A DNA stretch of 64,000 nt from Defluviicoccus sp. bin129. Lineage in GTDB: Bacteria > Pseudomonadota > Alphaproteobacteria > MPNO01. Each line of letters begins with the position of its first letter. The stretch's first letter is position 1. The position numbers and the translations under genes are program-made. Shown in pieces: positions 56,142 through 64,000 of this stretch. The stretch spans positions 17,476-81,475 of the forward strand of contig MPNO01000014.1 in NCBI GenBank assembly GCA_002239065.1, read 5' to 3'. Below the pieces are notes generated by a model, which was not told the origin of the DNA, ran no database searches, and was given only the letters and a program-made list of their open reading frames with translations.

Positions 56142-56948
56142 ATGCGGTTCGCGAGCTTGCCGATGTACGACCTGCCCGAGATCCGGCGCGCCACGCGGGC
56201 CTGGTGGGCGGGGCTCGCACGCGCGTTTTCCGCTTCCGGGCTGGACGACGTCCCGCAGAGCCTCACCGCGCCGACCGATACGACGGGCCACTGGCGGGAT
56301 CGGAGATTGCTGTTCAGCCAGGCCTGCGGCCGCAACTACGTGCGGGAGCTGGCCGGGCATGTGCAGCTGGTCGCGACGCCGTGCTACGCCGCCCCGGGCT
56401 GCGACGGCCCGCGCTATCGGAGCCTGTTGTTCGGCGGCGCGGACTCGGATCTGGAGCCGACCGCGGACATGAGCGGCGTGCGAGCCGCGATCAACGGCTT
56501 CGACTCGCATTCGGGCTGGGTCGCGCTCTGCGCCGCGGTGGGCGCGGCGGGCGGCGCTCCGGACTTCGCCGACATCCGCGTGACCGGAAGCCATGCGGCA
56601 AGCATGGAAGCGGTCAGGCGCGGCGAGGCGGATCTCTGCGCGGTCGATTGCGTGACCTTCGCCCTGCTCCAACGGCACGCCCCGGACCGGGTGGCGGGGC
56701 TCGGCTTCATCGGCCGGACCCCGGCGGCGACCGGCCTGCCCTACATCACCGGCGCCGGCACCGGAGCGGCGGAGCTCTCGCGCCTGCGCGACGGGCTGGG
56801 CCGCGCCATGGAGGCGCCCGATCTGGCGAGCGTGCGCGACAGCCTGTTCATCGAGCGCTGCGAGGTTCTTGCCGATTCCGACTATGACCGCGTTCGCGAC
56901 ATGGCGCGCGGGATCGACCGGACGGGCGGGCGGGACCCCGGGCCGTGA
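56142..56948 (+). CDS. PhnD-like (COG3221 type) substrate-binding fold protein, no signal peptide
   Basis: 268 aa. ASLPMYDLPE at the start, LLFSQACGRNYV, LVATPCYAAPGC, the NGFDSHSGW ligand loop, VTGSHAASMEAV and GEADLCAVDCVTFALL are typical of the PhnD/SsuA-like proteins. There is no signal peptide or permease gene nearby, so it is likely cytosolic and may sense or hand over a small ligand rather than import it. It starts 23 nt after the regulator gene and overlaps the lyase-like gene by 4 nt (GTGA). Confidence 0.8.
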   Translation: MRFASLPMYDLPEIRRATRAWWAGLARAFSASGLDDVPQSLTAPTDTTGHWRDRRLLFSQACGRNYVRELAGHVQLVATPCYAAPGCDGPRYRSLLFGGADSDLEPTADMSGVRAAINGFDSHSGWVALCAAVGAAGGAPDFADIRVTGSHAASMEAVRRGEADLCAVDCVTFALLQRHAPDRVAGLGFIGRTPAATGLPYITGAGTGAAELSRLRDGLGRAMEAPDLASVRDSLFIERCEVLADSDYDRVRDMARGIDRTGGRDPGP

Positions 56949-58399
56949 CGGTATTGGTGGAAACCCGCGCGGACTTCACGCTCGACACCGCCAGGCGGGT
57001 GGCGTGGGACCGCGAAGGCGTCGAGCTCGGCGCCCGGGCGCGCGCCGCGATGCGGCTCGGCCGGCAACGGCTGGAGCGCATTCTCGACCACGACCCGGAC
57101 GTCACGATCTATGGCGTGACGACGGGTCTGGGCCAGCTCGCCCGGATGAAGCTCTCGCCGGAGGAACGCGAACAATGGGCCGGCTCGTCGCCGGCCCGCA
57201 TCGCCGCGTCCTGGGGCGATCCCCTGCCCGAACGCGTGGTGCGCGCCATCGTTCTGGCGCGGCTGGCGAACTTCGTGGAGGGACATGCCGCGATATCGCC
57301 GGAAATCGCGCTCGGCGTCGCCGCCATGCTGGACGAGGACAGCCTGCCCGAGGTCCCGGCGCAGGGCCAGGGCGGGGCGGGCGAAATCCTCTCGCTGAGC
57401 CACCTGTTCTCGGGTTTGGCGGAAAGGATGAACCCGGCGGCCAAGGACGTGCTCTGCCTGATCAACGGATCGCCGTCCGCCACCGGTCTGGTTACCGATG
57501 CCGCGCTGGTCGCCGAGCGGCGATTCGAGACGGCCGCGCAGGTCTTCGCGCTCGCCTTCGAAGCCTTCAACGCGCCGCTGGACCATCTCGATCGCGCGCT
57601 CGACGGCTACTGGAACAACCCCCACGACAGCTGGGCTCTCCTGCGGCTTCGCGAGCTGCTGGGCGACGGCCACGGCGGAGCCCGGCGCCCCTATCAGGCG
57701 CCGGTCAGCTTCCGCATCGTGCCGCGGATGCTGGGCCAGGCCCGGCGGGCGGCCACCATGGCCGCCGAAATCGCCGCGGAGTCGCTCCAGGCGGTGACCG
57801 ACAACCCGGTCTGGATCGACGCCGTCGGCGAAGACCATCCCTTCGGCCGGTTCATATCGACCGGCGGCTATCACAACCCCCATGCGGTGCTCGCGATGGA
57901 CGCGCTGAGCGCCGCATGCACCAATCTCTGCGTTCTTGCCGCGCGTCAGGGCGCGAAACTGCTGGACGGCGCCGTCTCGCTGCTGCCCGATCAGCTGAAC
58001 TGTCCCGACGCCGGCGGCGAAATCCGTCGCGCCTTCATGGGGTGCCTGCCGATGGCGCAGACGGGGTACGAGGAGGAGGCCCGCATCTACGCCCAGGCCA
58101 CGCTGCTGCCCGGCGGGGAGTCGGGCGGTTTCGGTCAGAACGACGTCGCCAGCCCGGTGTTCCTGTCATGGACCAAGCAGGACCGCGCCGGCCGCTGTCT
58201 CGACATGGCGCTCGCCAGTCTCGTGCCCATCGCCCTGCGCGCGCTGGAGGTTACCGGCCGGCCGGTTCCGCCGGGGCTGGCCGGGCTCGAGGGTGCGGTC
58301 CGGGAGATCGAGCCCGACATCGCGCGGCGCCCGGCCTACGGCCCCGTGGTGGCCTCGATCGCCGGAGCCTTGCGCCGCGACATCTATCCGTCGCGGTGA
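56945..58399 (+). CDS. Histidine/aromatic ammonia-lyase family protein without the MIO triad
   Basis: 484 aa. The fold is clear from IYGVTTGLGQLARMKLSPEE (with Tyr of the YGV motif), CLINGSPSATGLV and AVTDNPVW. But the Ala-Ser-Gly triad that cyclises to the MIO cofactor is absent: the GSxGASGDLAPL motif reads GQGGAGEILSL. The QDxYSLRC motif reads QAPVSFRIV, losing the Tyr, and the GNFH(G/A)EP site reads GGYHNPH. So normal ammonia-lyase chemistry is unlikely. Another reaction or a binding role is possible. It is co-transcribed with the XRE and PhnD-like genes. Confidence 0.85.
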   Translation: MTVLVETRADFTLDTARRVAWDREGVELGARARAAMRLGRQRLERILDHDPDVTIYGVTTGLGQLARMKLSPEEREQWAGSSPARIAASWGDPLPERVVRAIVLARLANFVEGHAAISPEIALGVAAMLDEDSLPEVPAQGQGGAGEILSLSHLFSGLAERMNPAAKDVLCLINGSPSATGLVTDAALVAERRFETAAQVFALAFEAFNAPLDHLDRALDGYWNNPHDSWALLRLRELLGDGHGGARRPYQAPVSFRIVPRMLGQARRAATMAAEIAAESLQAVTDNPVWIDAVGEDHPFGRFISTGGYHNPHAVLAMDALSAACTNLCVLAARQGAKLLDGAVSLLPDQLNCPDAGGEIRRAFMGCLPMAQTGYEEEARIYAQATLLPGGESGGFGQNDVASPVFLSWTKQDRAGRCLDMALASLVPIALRALEVTGRPVPPGLAGLEGAVREIEPDIARRPAYGPVVASIAGALRRDIYPSR

Positions 58400-58411
58400 A
58401 GCGGCCGGCTC

Positions 58412-59635
58412 TCAGCCGCGGAGCAGCGCCTGGAGCTTGACCGCCGGGTCGGCGAGCGCCGCCGGGTCGACGATCTTCTCCGCCTGCATCAGCCGCCGGG
58501 CGAAGCGGATGTCGCGCGGGCTGTTGATCGCCGCCGCGCCGTCGATCCTGCCATCCTTCATGTAGAACTCGACGAAGCTGCCCTGCGCGCGCTCGCCCCG
58601 GGTCACGGTATCGTCGAACGCCGAGGGCAGGCCGACGAGCTGGATGTTGACGTCGTACTGGTCGGACCAGAACCAGGGGATCTCGCAATAGGGGGTCTCG
58701 CCGCCGAGCATCGCCCGGGCGGCGGCGATGCCCTGGTTCTGCGCGTTCTCCCAGGATTCCAGGCGGATGTTGCGGCCGAGCAGGCGGTTCGGGTGGTTGG
58801 TCACGTCGCCGGCGGCGAAGATGTCGGGATCGGAGGTGCGGCAGAGCGCATCCACCCGGATGCCGTTGTCGACCGCGATCCCCGCCGCCCGGGCGAGCTC
58901 CACGTTGGGGACGATGCCGATGCCGATCACCACGGCGGTCGCAGCCAGGGTCTCGCCGCCGGCCAGCCTGGCGCCGCTCACCCGCCCCTGGCCGGTCAGC
59001 GCCTCGACGGCGGCGCCGAGCCTGACATCGACCCCGCGGCCGCGATGGACGTCGAGAAGATAGGCGGCCATGTCCGGCGTCAGCGCCCGGGCGCACAGCA
59101 TGTCGAGCGCCTCGACCACCGCCACCTCGGCGCCGAGGGTGCGCGCCGCCGCGGCGACCTCGAGGCCGATCCAGCCGCCGCCGATCACCACGATCCTCGC
59201 GCCCGCGCCCAGATCGGCGCGGATCGCCGCGCTGTCGTCGATGCCGCGCAGATAGTGGACGCCGTCGAGCGCCGCGCCTTCGAGAGGGAGCTTGCGCACC
59301 CGCCCGCCGGTGGCGATCAGCAGCTTGTCGTAGGCGAGGGTTTCCCCGTCGCCGAGCGAGACGGTTTTCGCCGTCCGGTCTATGCCGGTGGCGGCGACCC
59401 CGGTCCGCAGCTCGACCCCCCAGCCGTCGAACGAGCCGTCCGGCCAGAGATAGCTCGATTCCGCCGGTTCCCTGCCGAGCAGCACCTCCTTCGACAGGGG
59501 CGGGCGCTCGTAGGGCGGGTAGGGCTCCTCGCCGATGACGGCGATGCGTCCCTCGAACCCTTCGTCGCGCAGCGTCTTCGCCGCCCAGCCTCCGGCCTGG
59601 CCGGCGCCGACAACGACGATCCCGGGATCGCTCAT
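58412..59635 (-). CDS. FAD-dependent ferredoxin reductase of a Rieske oxygenase system
   Basis: 407 aa. Two dinucleotide folds (VVVGAGQAGGWAAKTL and VVIGGGWIGLEVAAAARTLG), PYERPPLSKEVLLG near the N-terminus, DIFAAGDVTNHPN and the WSDQYDVNIQLVGLP C-terminal signature all match BphA4/ThcD-type reductases. It takes electrons from NADH to the Rieske ferredoxin encoded just upstream. Confidence 0.92.
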   Translation of the reverse strand: MSDPGIVVVGAGQAGGWAAKTLRDEGFEGRIAVIGEEPYPPYERPPLSKEVLLGREPAESSYLWPDGSFDGWGVELRTGVAATGIDRTAKTVSLGDGETLAYDKLLIATGGRVRKLPLEGAALDGVHYLRGIDDSAAIRADLGAGARIVVIGGGWIGLEVAAAARTLGAEVAVVEALDMLCARALTPDMAAYLLDVHRGRGVDVRLGAAVEALTGQGRVSGARLAGGETLAATAVVIGIGIVPNVELARAAGIAVDNGIRVDALCRTSDPDIFAAGDVTNHPNRLLGRNIRLESWENAQNQGIAAARAMLGGETPYCEIPWFWSDQYDVNIQLVGLPSAFDDTVTRGERAQGSFVEFYMKDGRIDGAAAINSPRDIRFARRLMQAEKIVDPAALADPAVKLQALLRG

Positions 59636-59653
59636 CGCATCGGAGTCCCGGGG

Positions 59654-59974
59654 CTAGCCCGGCACGCCGACCAGAATGTCGTCGCCGTCGATCCTGATCT
59701 GATAGACCTTGAGGTCCTCGGTCACCGGCGGGGTCAGCGCCTTGCCCGTCTTGATGTCGAAGCAGCCGCCATGCAGCGGGCACTCGATCGAGGCGCCCTC
59801 GACATAGCCGTCCGCCAGCGAGGCGTAGGCATGGGTGCAGATGTCGTCCGTGGCGTAGAATTCGCCTTCCAGGTTGTAGATCGCAATTTCCTTCTTGCCG
59901 ACGATGACCTGGATCGCCTCGCCATCGTCGAGATCGCCGGTCTTGGCGACGGCGTGAAACTCGATATCGCTCAT
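59654..59974 (-). CDS. Rieske-type ferredoxin
   Basis: 106 aa. Cluster ligands are CTHAYASL and CPLHGGCFD (CxH...CxxH). It resembles BphF/BphA3 ferredoxins. It probably shuttles electrons from the adjacent reductase to one or both Rieske oxygenases in this window. The gap to the reductase is 18 nt. Confidence 0.93.
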   Translation of the reverse strand: MSDIEFHAVAKTGDLDDGEAIQVIVGKKEIAIYNLEGEFYATDDICTHAYASLADGYVEGASIECPLHGGCFDIKTGKALTPPVTEDLKVYQIRIDGDDILVGVPG

Positions 59975-60184
59975 TCTTTCCTGCGCCTCCGTCTCGCCCG
60001 AATGCGCCGGAACGGCGCGCGGGCATCGGGGTGTGCACCTCGCGGTGCTAACCGTCTGACATGGTTTCGCGTGCCTCTCCCGCTTTCGGCCGGTCGGGGT
60101 CGAATTCCGCGCCTGCCGGTTTCCCGGCCGCGGCCGGAACGGGGAGCAGGGACGCGCCCAAACTTACCCCTGCCGGGCCGCGCG

Positions 60185-61426
60185 TCAAGGCGCCCGTCCG
60201 TGATGGTCGGACCGGGCGTAGTGCTGGCGCAGGAGGTCGATTCCGTAGTCGTTGCCGTTGGGCGTCCGCACGATGGTGTGGATATGGAACCGCGCGGGGT
60301 CCGGGTTGGTGAGGAACACCCCCGAGTGGTGATCGAACTCGATGAAAACCACCGGACTCTGGATCCGGTAATAGAAGGTCGACGCCTCCCCGGTGCCGCC
60401 GAACCAGCAGAAATGGGTTCGCGCAAGATGCCGTTCGACTTCGTCGAGCCTCGCCTTGAGGGGGCCGGCGGGGAGCGGCTCCACGAAGCACGCGACCAGG
60501 TCGAGCAGCCGGCGCTTCTGCGCGGCGGACAGCGCGTCGCCGGGCAGACCCTCATAGGGCACGATCCGGTTGTCCTGATACGCCCCGCCGAGATGGAGAT
60601 GGTCGGCGAAGTGCCACCGTCCCGGCGGCAGGTCCCCGCCCTTCATCGAATGCGACACCAGGGCCCGGCCGCGCGCCTCCGGCGAAAGCGAGCGCATCAG
60701 GGCGAGCCCCTTGTGCTCCTCGTCCTCGAACAGGCTCACCCCGGCATGGGGGCCGGCATCGGCGTGCGCCGGCTCCGCCCCCATGAAGCAGGGCGTCAGC
60801 ACCATCCGGTCGCCGAGCACGAGACAGTTGAGGGTCAGATGGTGGCCGAAGATCTGCCAGCCCCAGGGCCCGGCCGGCGACGGCGTGCCGAACAGGCAGA
60901 CCGTAAAGCTCCACTCGCCCAGCACGCCCTCGCCCCCGAGCAATTCGCCGAGGAAGCCGTTGAGCCGCATCACCGCCCGGGTCTTGTCGAATCCGCGCGG
61001 GCTGAGACCGGCCGCGAGCAGGTCGAGCGCGGCGTCGCGCAGTTCCGGCCCGGCCTCGTCGAGGCGGAGCCCGTGGTCTTCCAGACGGAGCTCGGTGTTC
61101 TGCCAGCGCCGCCACAGCTCCGAGCCGACCGGGAAATGCGCCCTGGCGCGCTGCTCCCGCGACATCCGGTCCAGGAGGGCGCGCGCCGCCGCCGCCATCG
61201 CCCCGGACGGCGCGCCAGCGGGCTCCAGCGAGAACAGCCCGGCCTCGACCGTGCCGTCCACGGTGATCCCGGTGAACGGACGCTCGGCCAGTTCGGACCA
61301 TCCCCCGAGAAGCTCCCGCGCCCGGCCCGCGCGCGTCCGCCTGGCGGTATGCTCGGCCGGCGTGGCGCCGGCGATTCGCGATTCACCGGGGGCGGGCACG
61401 AAGGGTCGGAAATCGGCGCGGCTCAT
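60185..61426 (-). CDS. DUF3500 domain protein
   Basis: 413 aa. DUF3500 signatures: GWQIFGHHLTLNCLVLGDRM, TPCFMGAEPAHA, EEHKGLALMRSL and HIHTIVRTPNGNDYG at the end. Function is unknown. Many Trp, His and Phe residues and no signal peptide. Start taken at ATG before S-R-A-D-F. The 210 nt between it and the ferredoxin gene holds no feature I can see. It is divergent from the second Rieske oxygenase. Confidence 0.85.
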   Translation of the reverse strand: MSRADFRPFVPAPGESRIAGATPAEHTARRTRAGRARELLGGWSELAERPFTGITVDGTVEAGLFSLEPAGAPSGAMAAAARALLDRMSREQRARAHFPVGSELWRRWQNTELRLEDHGLRLDEAGPELRDAALDLLAAGLSPRGFDKTRAVMRLNGFLGELLGGEGVLGEWSFTVCLFGTPSPAGPWGWQIFGHHLTLNCLVLGDRMVLTPCFMGAEPAHADAGPHAGVSLFEDEEHKGLALMRSLSPEARGRALVSHSMKGGDLPPGRWHFADHLHLGGAYQDNRIVPYEGLPGDALSAAQKRRLLDLVACFVEPLPAGPLKARLDEVERHLARTHFCWFGGTGEASTFYYRIQSPVVFIEFDHHSGVFLTNPDPARFHIHTIVRTPNGNDYGIDLLRQHYARSDHHGRAP

Positions 61427-61553
61427 CCCGGCTTGTCCCTTTCCCTCCGTATCGGCGACGGGCCGCGCCGCCCCGTTCGGATGATATCGATTCGGCCCAC
61501 GCCCGGCAGGCCCGAATGGCGTGTCCCGGGGCGTCCCGATATAGTGCGCCGCC

Positions 61554-62792
61554 ATGGCGGGAGAGACCAGTTTCGAATGGCCGGGGGAGGGGGTCAGCCG
61601 GGTTCCCTACCGGGTCTATTCGGACGCGGAAATCTACGAGGCGGAGCAGGACCGGATCTTCCGCGGGCCGGTCTGGCATTTCGTCATGCTGGAGCAGGAG
61701 ATCCCGCAACCCGGGGATTATCGCCGGGCGCGGATCGGCGACACCCCCATCGTGGCGATCCGCGATGCGGATGGCGCGATCAACGCGATGGTCAACCGCT
61801 GCGTCCATCGCGGCAACCTGGTCTGTATCGACGAGGCCGGGCGGGCGGACGGGCGGCTCACCTGCGTCTACCACAACTGGACCTACGACCTGGCCGGGCG
61901 GCTGAAATCGGTCGCCTTCCAGAAGGGGGCCGGCGGCAAGGGCGGCATGCCGGCGGATTTCGACCTCGCCGCCCACCGGATGACGCCGCTCCGCGTCGCG
62001 GTCTATCGCGGGCTGGTGTTCGTCACCCTGTCCGGGGACACGCCGCCGCTGGTCGACTATCTCGGTCCCGAGATGTGCGCCAATATCGACCGCGTGCTGG
62101 GCCGCGACATGGTGATCCTCGCCACCTATTCGCAGTCGATGGCCAACAACTGGAAGCTCTACATGGAGAACGTTCGCGACTCCTACCACGCGAGCCTGCT
62201 CCATCTGTTCTTCACCGCGACCCGGATAAACCGGCTGTCGATGGAGGGCGGGATCCGCCTGTCGGAGCGCGGCTGGCACCATATCAGCTACTCGATCGCC
62301 GCCACCGACCGGGAGGAGCCGGAATACGACCCCGGGAAGCTGCGCGCGGCGGACGACGACTATGACATCGCCGATCCCCGCGTGGTGCGCGGCTGGCCCG
62401 AATACGCCTGCGGCACGACGCTGGCGATCCAGAGCGTCTTCCCCAACTTCGTCCTGCAGCAGACCCTCAACTCGATCGCGCTCAGGGTCTGCGTGCCTAC
62501 GGGGAAGGATGCCTGCGAGCTCTCGTGGCGCATCCTCGGGTGCGCCTCCGACGGCGAGGCCGCGCGCGCCGCGCGGATTCACCAGAGCAACCTGATCGGC
62601 CCCGCCGGGCTGATCTCGATGGAGGACGGTATCGTCGGAAGCTGGGTCCAGCAGGGCACGAGGCGCGACCCCGACAAGACGTCGATCGTCGAGATGGGCG
62701 GGCGCGACGTGGCGCCGAGCCCCGGCTCGCGCGCCACCGAGGTCTCGGTGCGCGGGTTCTGGCAGGGCTGGCGCGACTTGATGGAAATCTGA
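61554..62792 (+). CDS. Rieske 2Fe-2S oxygenase alpha subunit
   Basis: 412 aa. Rieske ligands are NRCVHRGN and CVYHNW; the iron site is MENVRDSYHASLLH with two His. It resembles anthranilate/salicylate-type oxygenase alpha subunits by general pattern. No beta-subunit gene follows; a fumarylacetoacetate hydrolase does, 12 nt on. It may be an alpha-only enzyme. Electron donors are probably the ferredoxin and reductase 2-3 kb to the left. Confidence 0.9.
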   Translation: MAGETSFEWPGEGVSRVPYRVYSDAEIYEAEQDRIFRGPVWHFVMLEQEIPQPGDYRRARIGDTPIVAIRDADGAINAMVNRCVHRGNLVCIDEAGRADGRLTCVYHNWTYDLAGRLKSVAFQKGAGGKGGMPADFDLAAHRMTPLRVAVYRGLVFVTLSGDTPPLVDYLGPEMCANIDRVLGRDMVILATYSQSMANNWKLYMENVRDSYHASLLHLFFTATRINRLSMEGGIRLSERGWHHISYSIAATDREEPEYDPGKLRAADDDYDIADPRVVRGWPEYACGTTLAIQSVFPNFVLQQTLNSIALRVCVPTGKDACELSWRILGCASDGEAARAARIHQSNLIGPAGLISMEDGIVGSWVQQGTRRDPDKTSIVEMGGRDVAPSPGSRATEVSVRGFWQGWRDLMEI

Positions 62793-62804
62793 CAGGAGGA
62801 GCAG

Positions 62805-63662
62805 GTGAGGCTGGTGAGCTTTGCGGCCGCGGGAAGCGAGTCCTTCGGCGTCGTCGACGGCCAAGGCGTCATCGATCTCGGCCCGCGCCTGCCGGAGGCG
62901 TCGGGTCTGGTCGACCTGCTGACCGGCGACGGGCGGCGCCGGGCGGAGGCGGCGGCGAAGCGGGCCGCGGCCGATTTCCGCCTCGACGAGATCGCCTTCC
63001 GGCGTCCGGTCCCGTGGCCGGAGAAGACGATCTGCATCGGCGTCAACTACGCCCACCGCAACGAGGAATACGACGATTCGTCGCTCCCGCCGTTTCCCAG
63101 CGTCTTCATGCGCGTGCCCGACACGCTGGTCGGCCACGGGCAGCCGCTCCTCCGCCCGCCCGAATCCGAGCAGCTCGACTACGAGGCCGAGATCGCCGTC
63201 GTCATCGGCGAAGGCGGGCGGCGCATCCCGCGCGAGCGCGCGCTCGCCCACATCGCCGGGCTCACCTGCCTCAACGAGGGCTGCATCCGCGACTGGATGC
63301 GGCACGGCAAGTTCAACGTCACCCAGGGCAAGAATTTCGACGATTGCGGGTCGGTCGGCCCGTGGCTGGTGACCGCCGACGAGTTTCCCGGCGGCTATGG
63401 CGACCTGAAGCTGACCGGGCGGGTCAACGGCGAGATCCGCCAGGACGACACGACGGCCAACCTGATCTTCGATTTCGCCTATCTGGTGAGCTATGTCTCG
63501 ACCTGGGCGGCGCTCAAGCCGGGCGACGTGATCTCCACCGGCACGCCGATCGGCGCCGGCGCCCGGTTCGACCCGCCCAGATGGCTCAAGCCGGGCGACG
63601 TCGTCGAGGTCGAGGTCTCCGGCATCGGCACGCTGCGAAATACGGTCGCCGACGAGGGGTGA
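62805..63662 (+). CDS. Fumarylacetoacetate hydrolase family protein
   Basis: 285 aa from a GTG with AGGAGG-like sequence upstream. CIGVNYAHRNEE, the metal ligands in QLDYEAEIAVVIG, GFT-like NEGCIRDWMRH and PGDVISTGTPIGAG all match. Such enzymes split a C-C bond or decarboxylate a ring-cleavage product, which fits a pathway begun by the oxygenase just upstream. Confidence 0.92.
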   Translation: MRLVSFAAAGSESFGVVDGQGVIDLGPRLPEASGLVDLLTGDGRRRAEAAAKRAAADFRLDEIAFRRPVPWPEKTICIGVNYAHRNEEYDDSSLPPFPSVFMRVPDTLVGHGQPLLRPPESEQLDYEAEIAVVIGEGGRRIPRERALAHIAGLTCLNEGCIRDWMRHGKFNVTQGKNFDDCGSVGPWLVTADEFPGGYGDLKLTGRVNGEIRQDDTTANLIFDFAYLVSYVSTWAALKPGDVISTGTPIGAGARFDPPRWLKPGDVVEVEVSGIGTLRNTVADEG

Positions 63663-63745
63663 GCGGGGCCGCGCGCGGATCTCCACGGAAGAACAGCGCC
63701 CAATGACCGCTTGGTGCCCGCGCGCATCCCGGCTACCCTGACCGG

Positions 63746-63988
63746 ATGAACGCCGACGTCGAAAACCTGGTGCTCGATCAGCTGCGGGCGATCCGCGGCG
63801 ACATCGGCGATCTGCGGCGGGAATTCCGCACCGAGCTGGGCGATCTCCGCCAGCGCGTGTCGTCGATCGAGCGCCATCTCGTCAACCTTCAGAGCGATGT
63901 CGCGCTGGTTCATCAACGGCTCGATCACGTGGGTGAACGCTGCGAACGGATCGAGCGCCGCCTCGAACTCACCGACGCAACGGCGTGA
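63746..63988 (+). CDS. Small coiled-coil protein
   Basis: 80 aa, nearly all one amphipathic helix: Leu/Val heptads from about residue 8 to 75, rich in Arg, Glu and Asp. Similar short proteins of unknown role are common in alphaproteobacteria. It starts 83 nt after the fumarylacetoacetate hydrolase and ends 12 nt before the window edge. Confidence 0.6.
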   Translation: MNADVENLVLDQLRAIRGDIGDLRREFRTELGDLRQRVSSIERHLVNLQSDVALVHQRLDHVGERCERIERRLELTDATA

Positions 63989-64000
63989 GCTGAAGCCGCT

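Noticed and set aside
60061..60312. 83-codon plus-strand frame in the ferredoxin-DUF3500 gap
   Set aside because: Half of it is antisense to the DUF3500 gene and the product has no recognisable features.

Overview
This is GC-rich DNA from a free-living alphaproteobacterium. Rhodospirillales-like is my inference, and there is no rRNA gene to place it. The evidence is an ALAS-type hemA, an hdaA, a tiny aa3-oxidase subunit IV, and two core blocks in typical alphaproteobacterial order: rpsF-rpsR-DUF2232-rplI, and fabD-fabG-acpP-fabF-mltG ... yicC-gmk facing rsmA-pdxA-surA and pepA-holC-ndk. I saw no rRNA, tRNA, transposase or CRISPR array.

Layout, left half. At 1-1910 is the 3' part of a molybdenum hydroxylase subunit. 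At 1957-6195, on the minus strand, is a tightly coupled three-gene cassette: SAM methyltransferase, superfamily 1 helicase, and a large protein ending in an AlkB/ALKBH8-like dioxygenase domain. A glutathione transferase, a TRAP transporter (dctPQM) and an NMT1/SsuA-type ABC transporter follow. At 12.8-20.5 kb are catabolic genes: a VOC protein, a MetE-like methyltransferase, an FAD monooxygenase, a CaiB CoA-transferase and two enoyl-CoA hydratases. Among them is a TPP riboswitch in front of a phosphotransferase-fold kinase. A REP-like repeat field at 20.58-20.94 kb ends this part.

Layout, core. At 20.9-25.4 kb, minus strand: an FAD oxidoreductase, NAD kinase and the ribosomal protein operon. 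At 25.6-28.4 kb a fluoride exporter and a formamidase cluster (fmdA, amiS/ureI, fmdB) sit between rpsF and fabD. At 28.7-33.1 kb is fatty acid synthesis, then rmuC, yicC, gmk, rsmA, pdxA, surA, pepA, holC, ndk, purN, purM, a DUF2066 gene, a CDP-alcohol phosphatidyltransferase, a PerM permease and hdaA. The usual lptF-lptG-lptD genes are absent between surA and pepA.

Layout, right end. At 47.6-49.4 kb is a two-subunit Rieske ring-hydroxylating oxygenase. Then come a PadR-like regulator, hemA, an aminotransferase, moaA and a fatty acid desaturase. Divergent from the desaturase is a three-gene operon: XRE regulator, cytosolic PhnD-like binding protein, and a histidine-ammonia-lyase homologue without the Ala-Ser-Gly triad. 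Next are a ferredoxin reductase and Rieske ferredoxin, a plausible electron chain for the oxygenases, then a DUF3500 protein, a second Rieske oxygenase, a fumarylacetoacetate hydrolase and a small coiled-coil protein.

Three genes carry frame breaks: the molybdenum hydroxylase, fabD and the DUF2066 gene. Two are local direct duplications whose first copy decays into G/C runs. All three look more like sequence or assembly errors than real pseudogenes.
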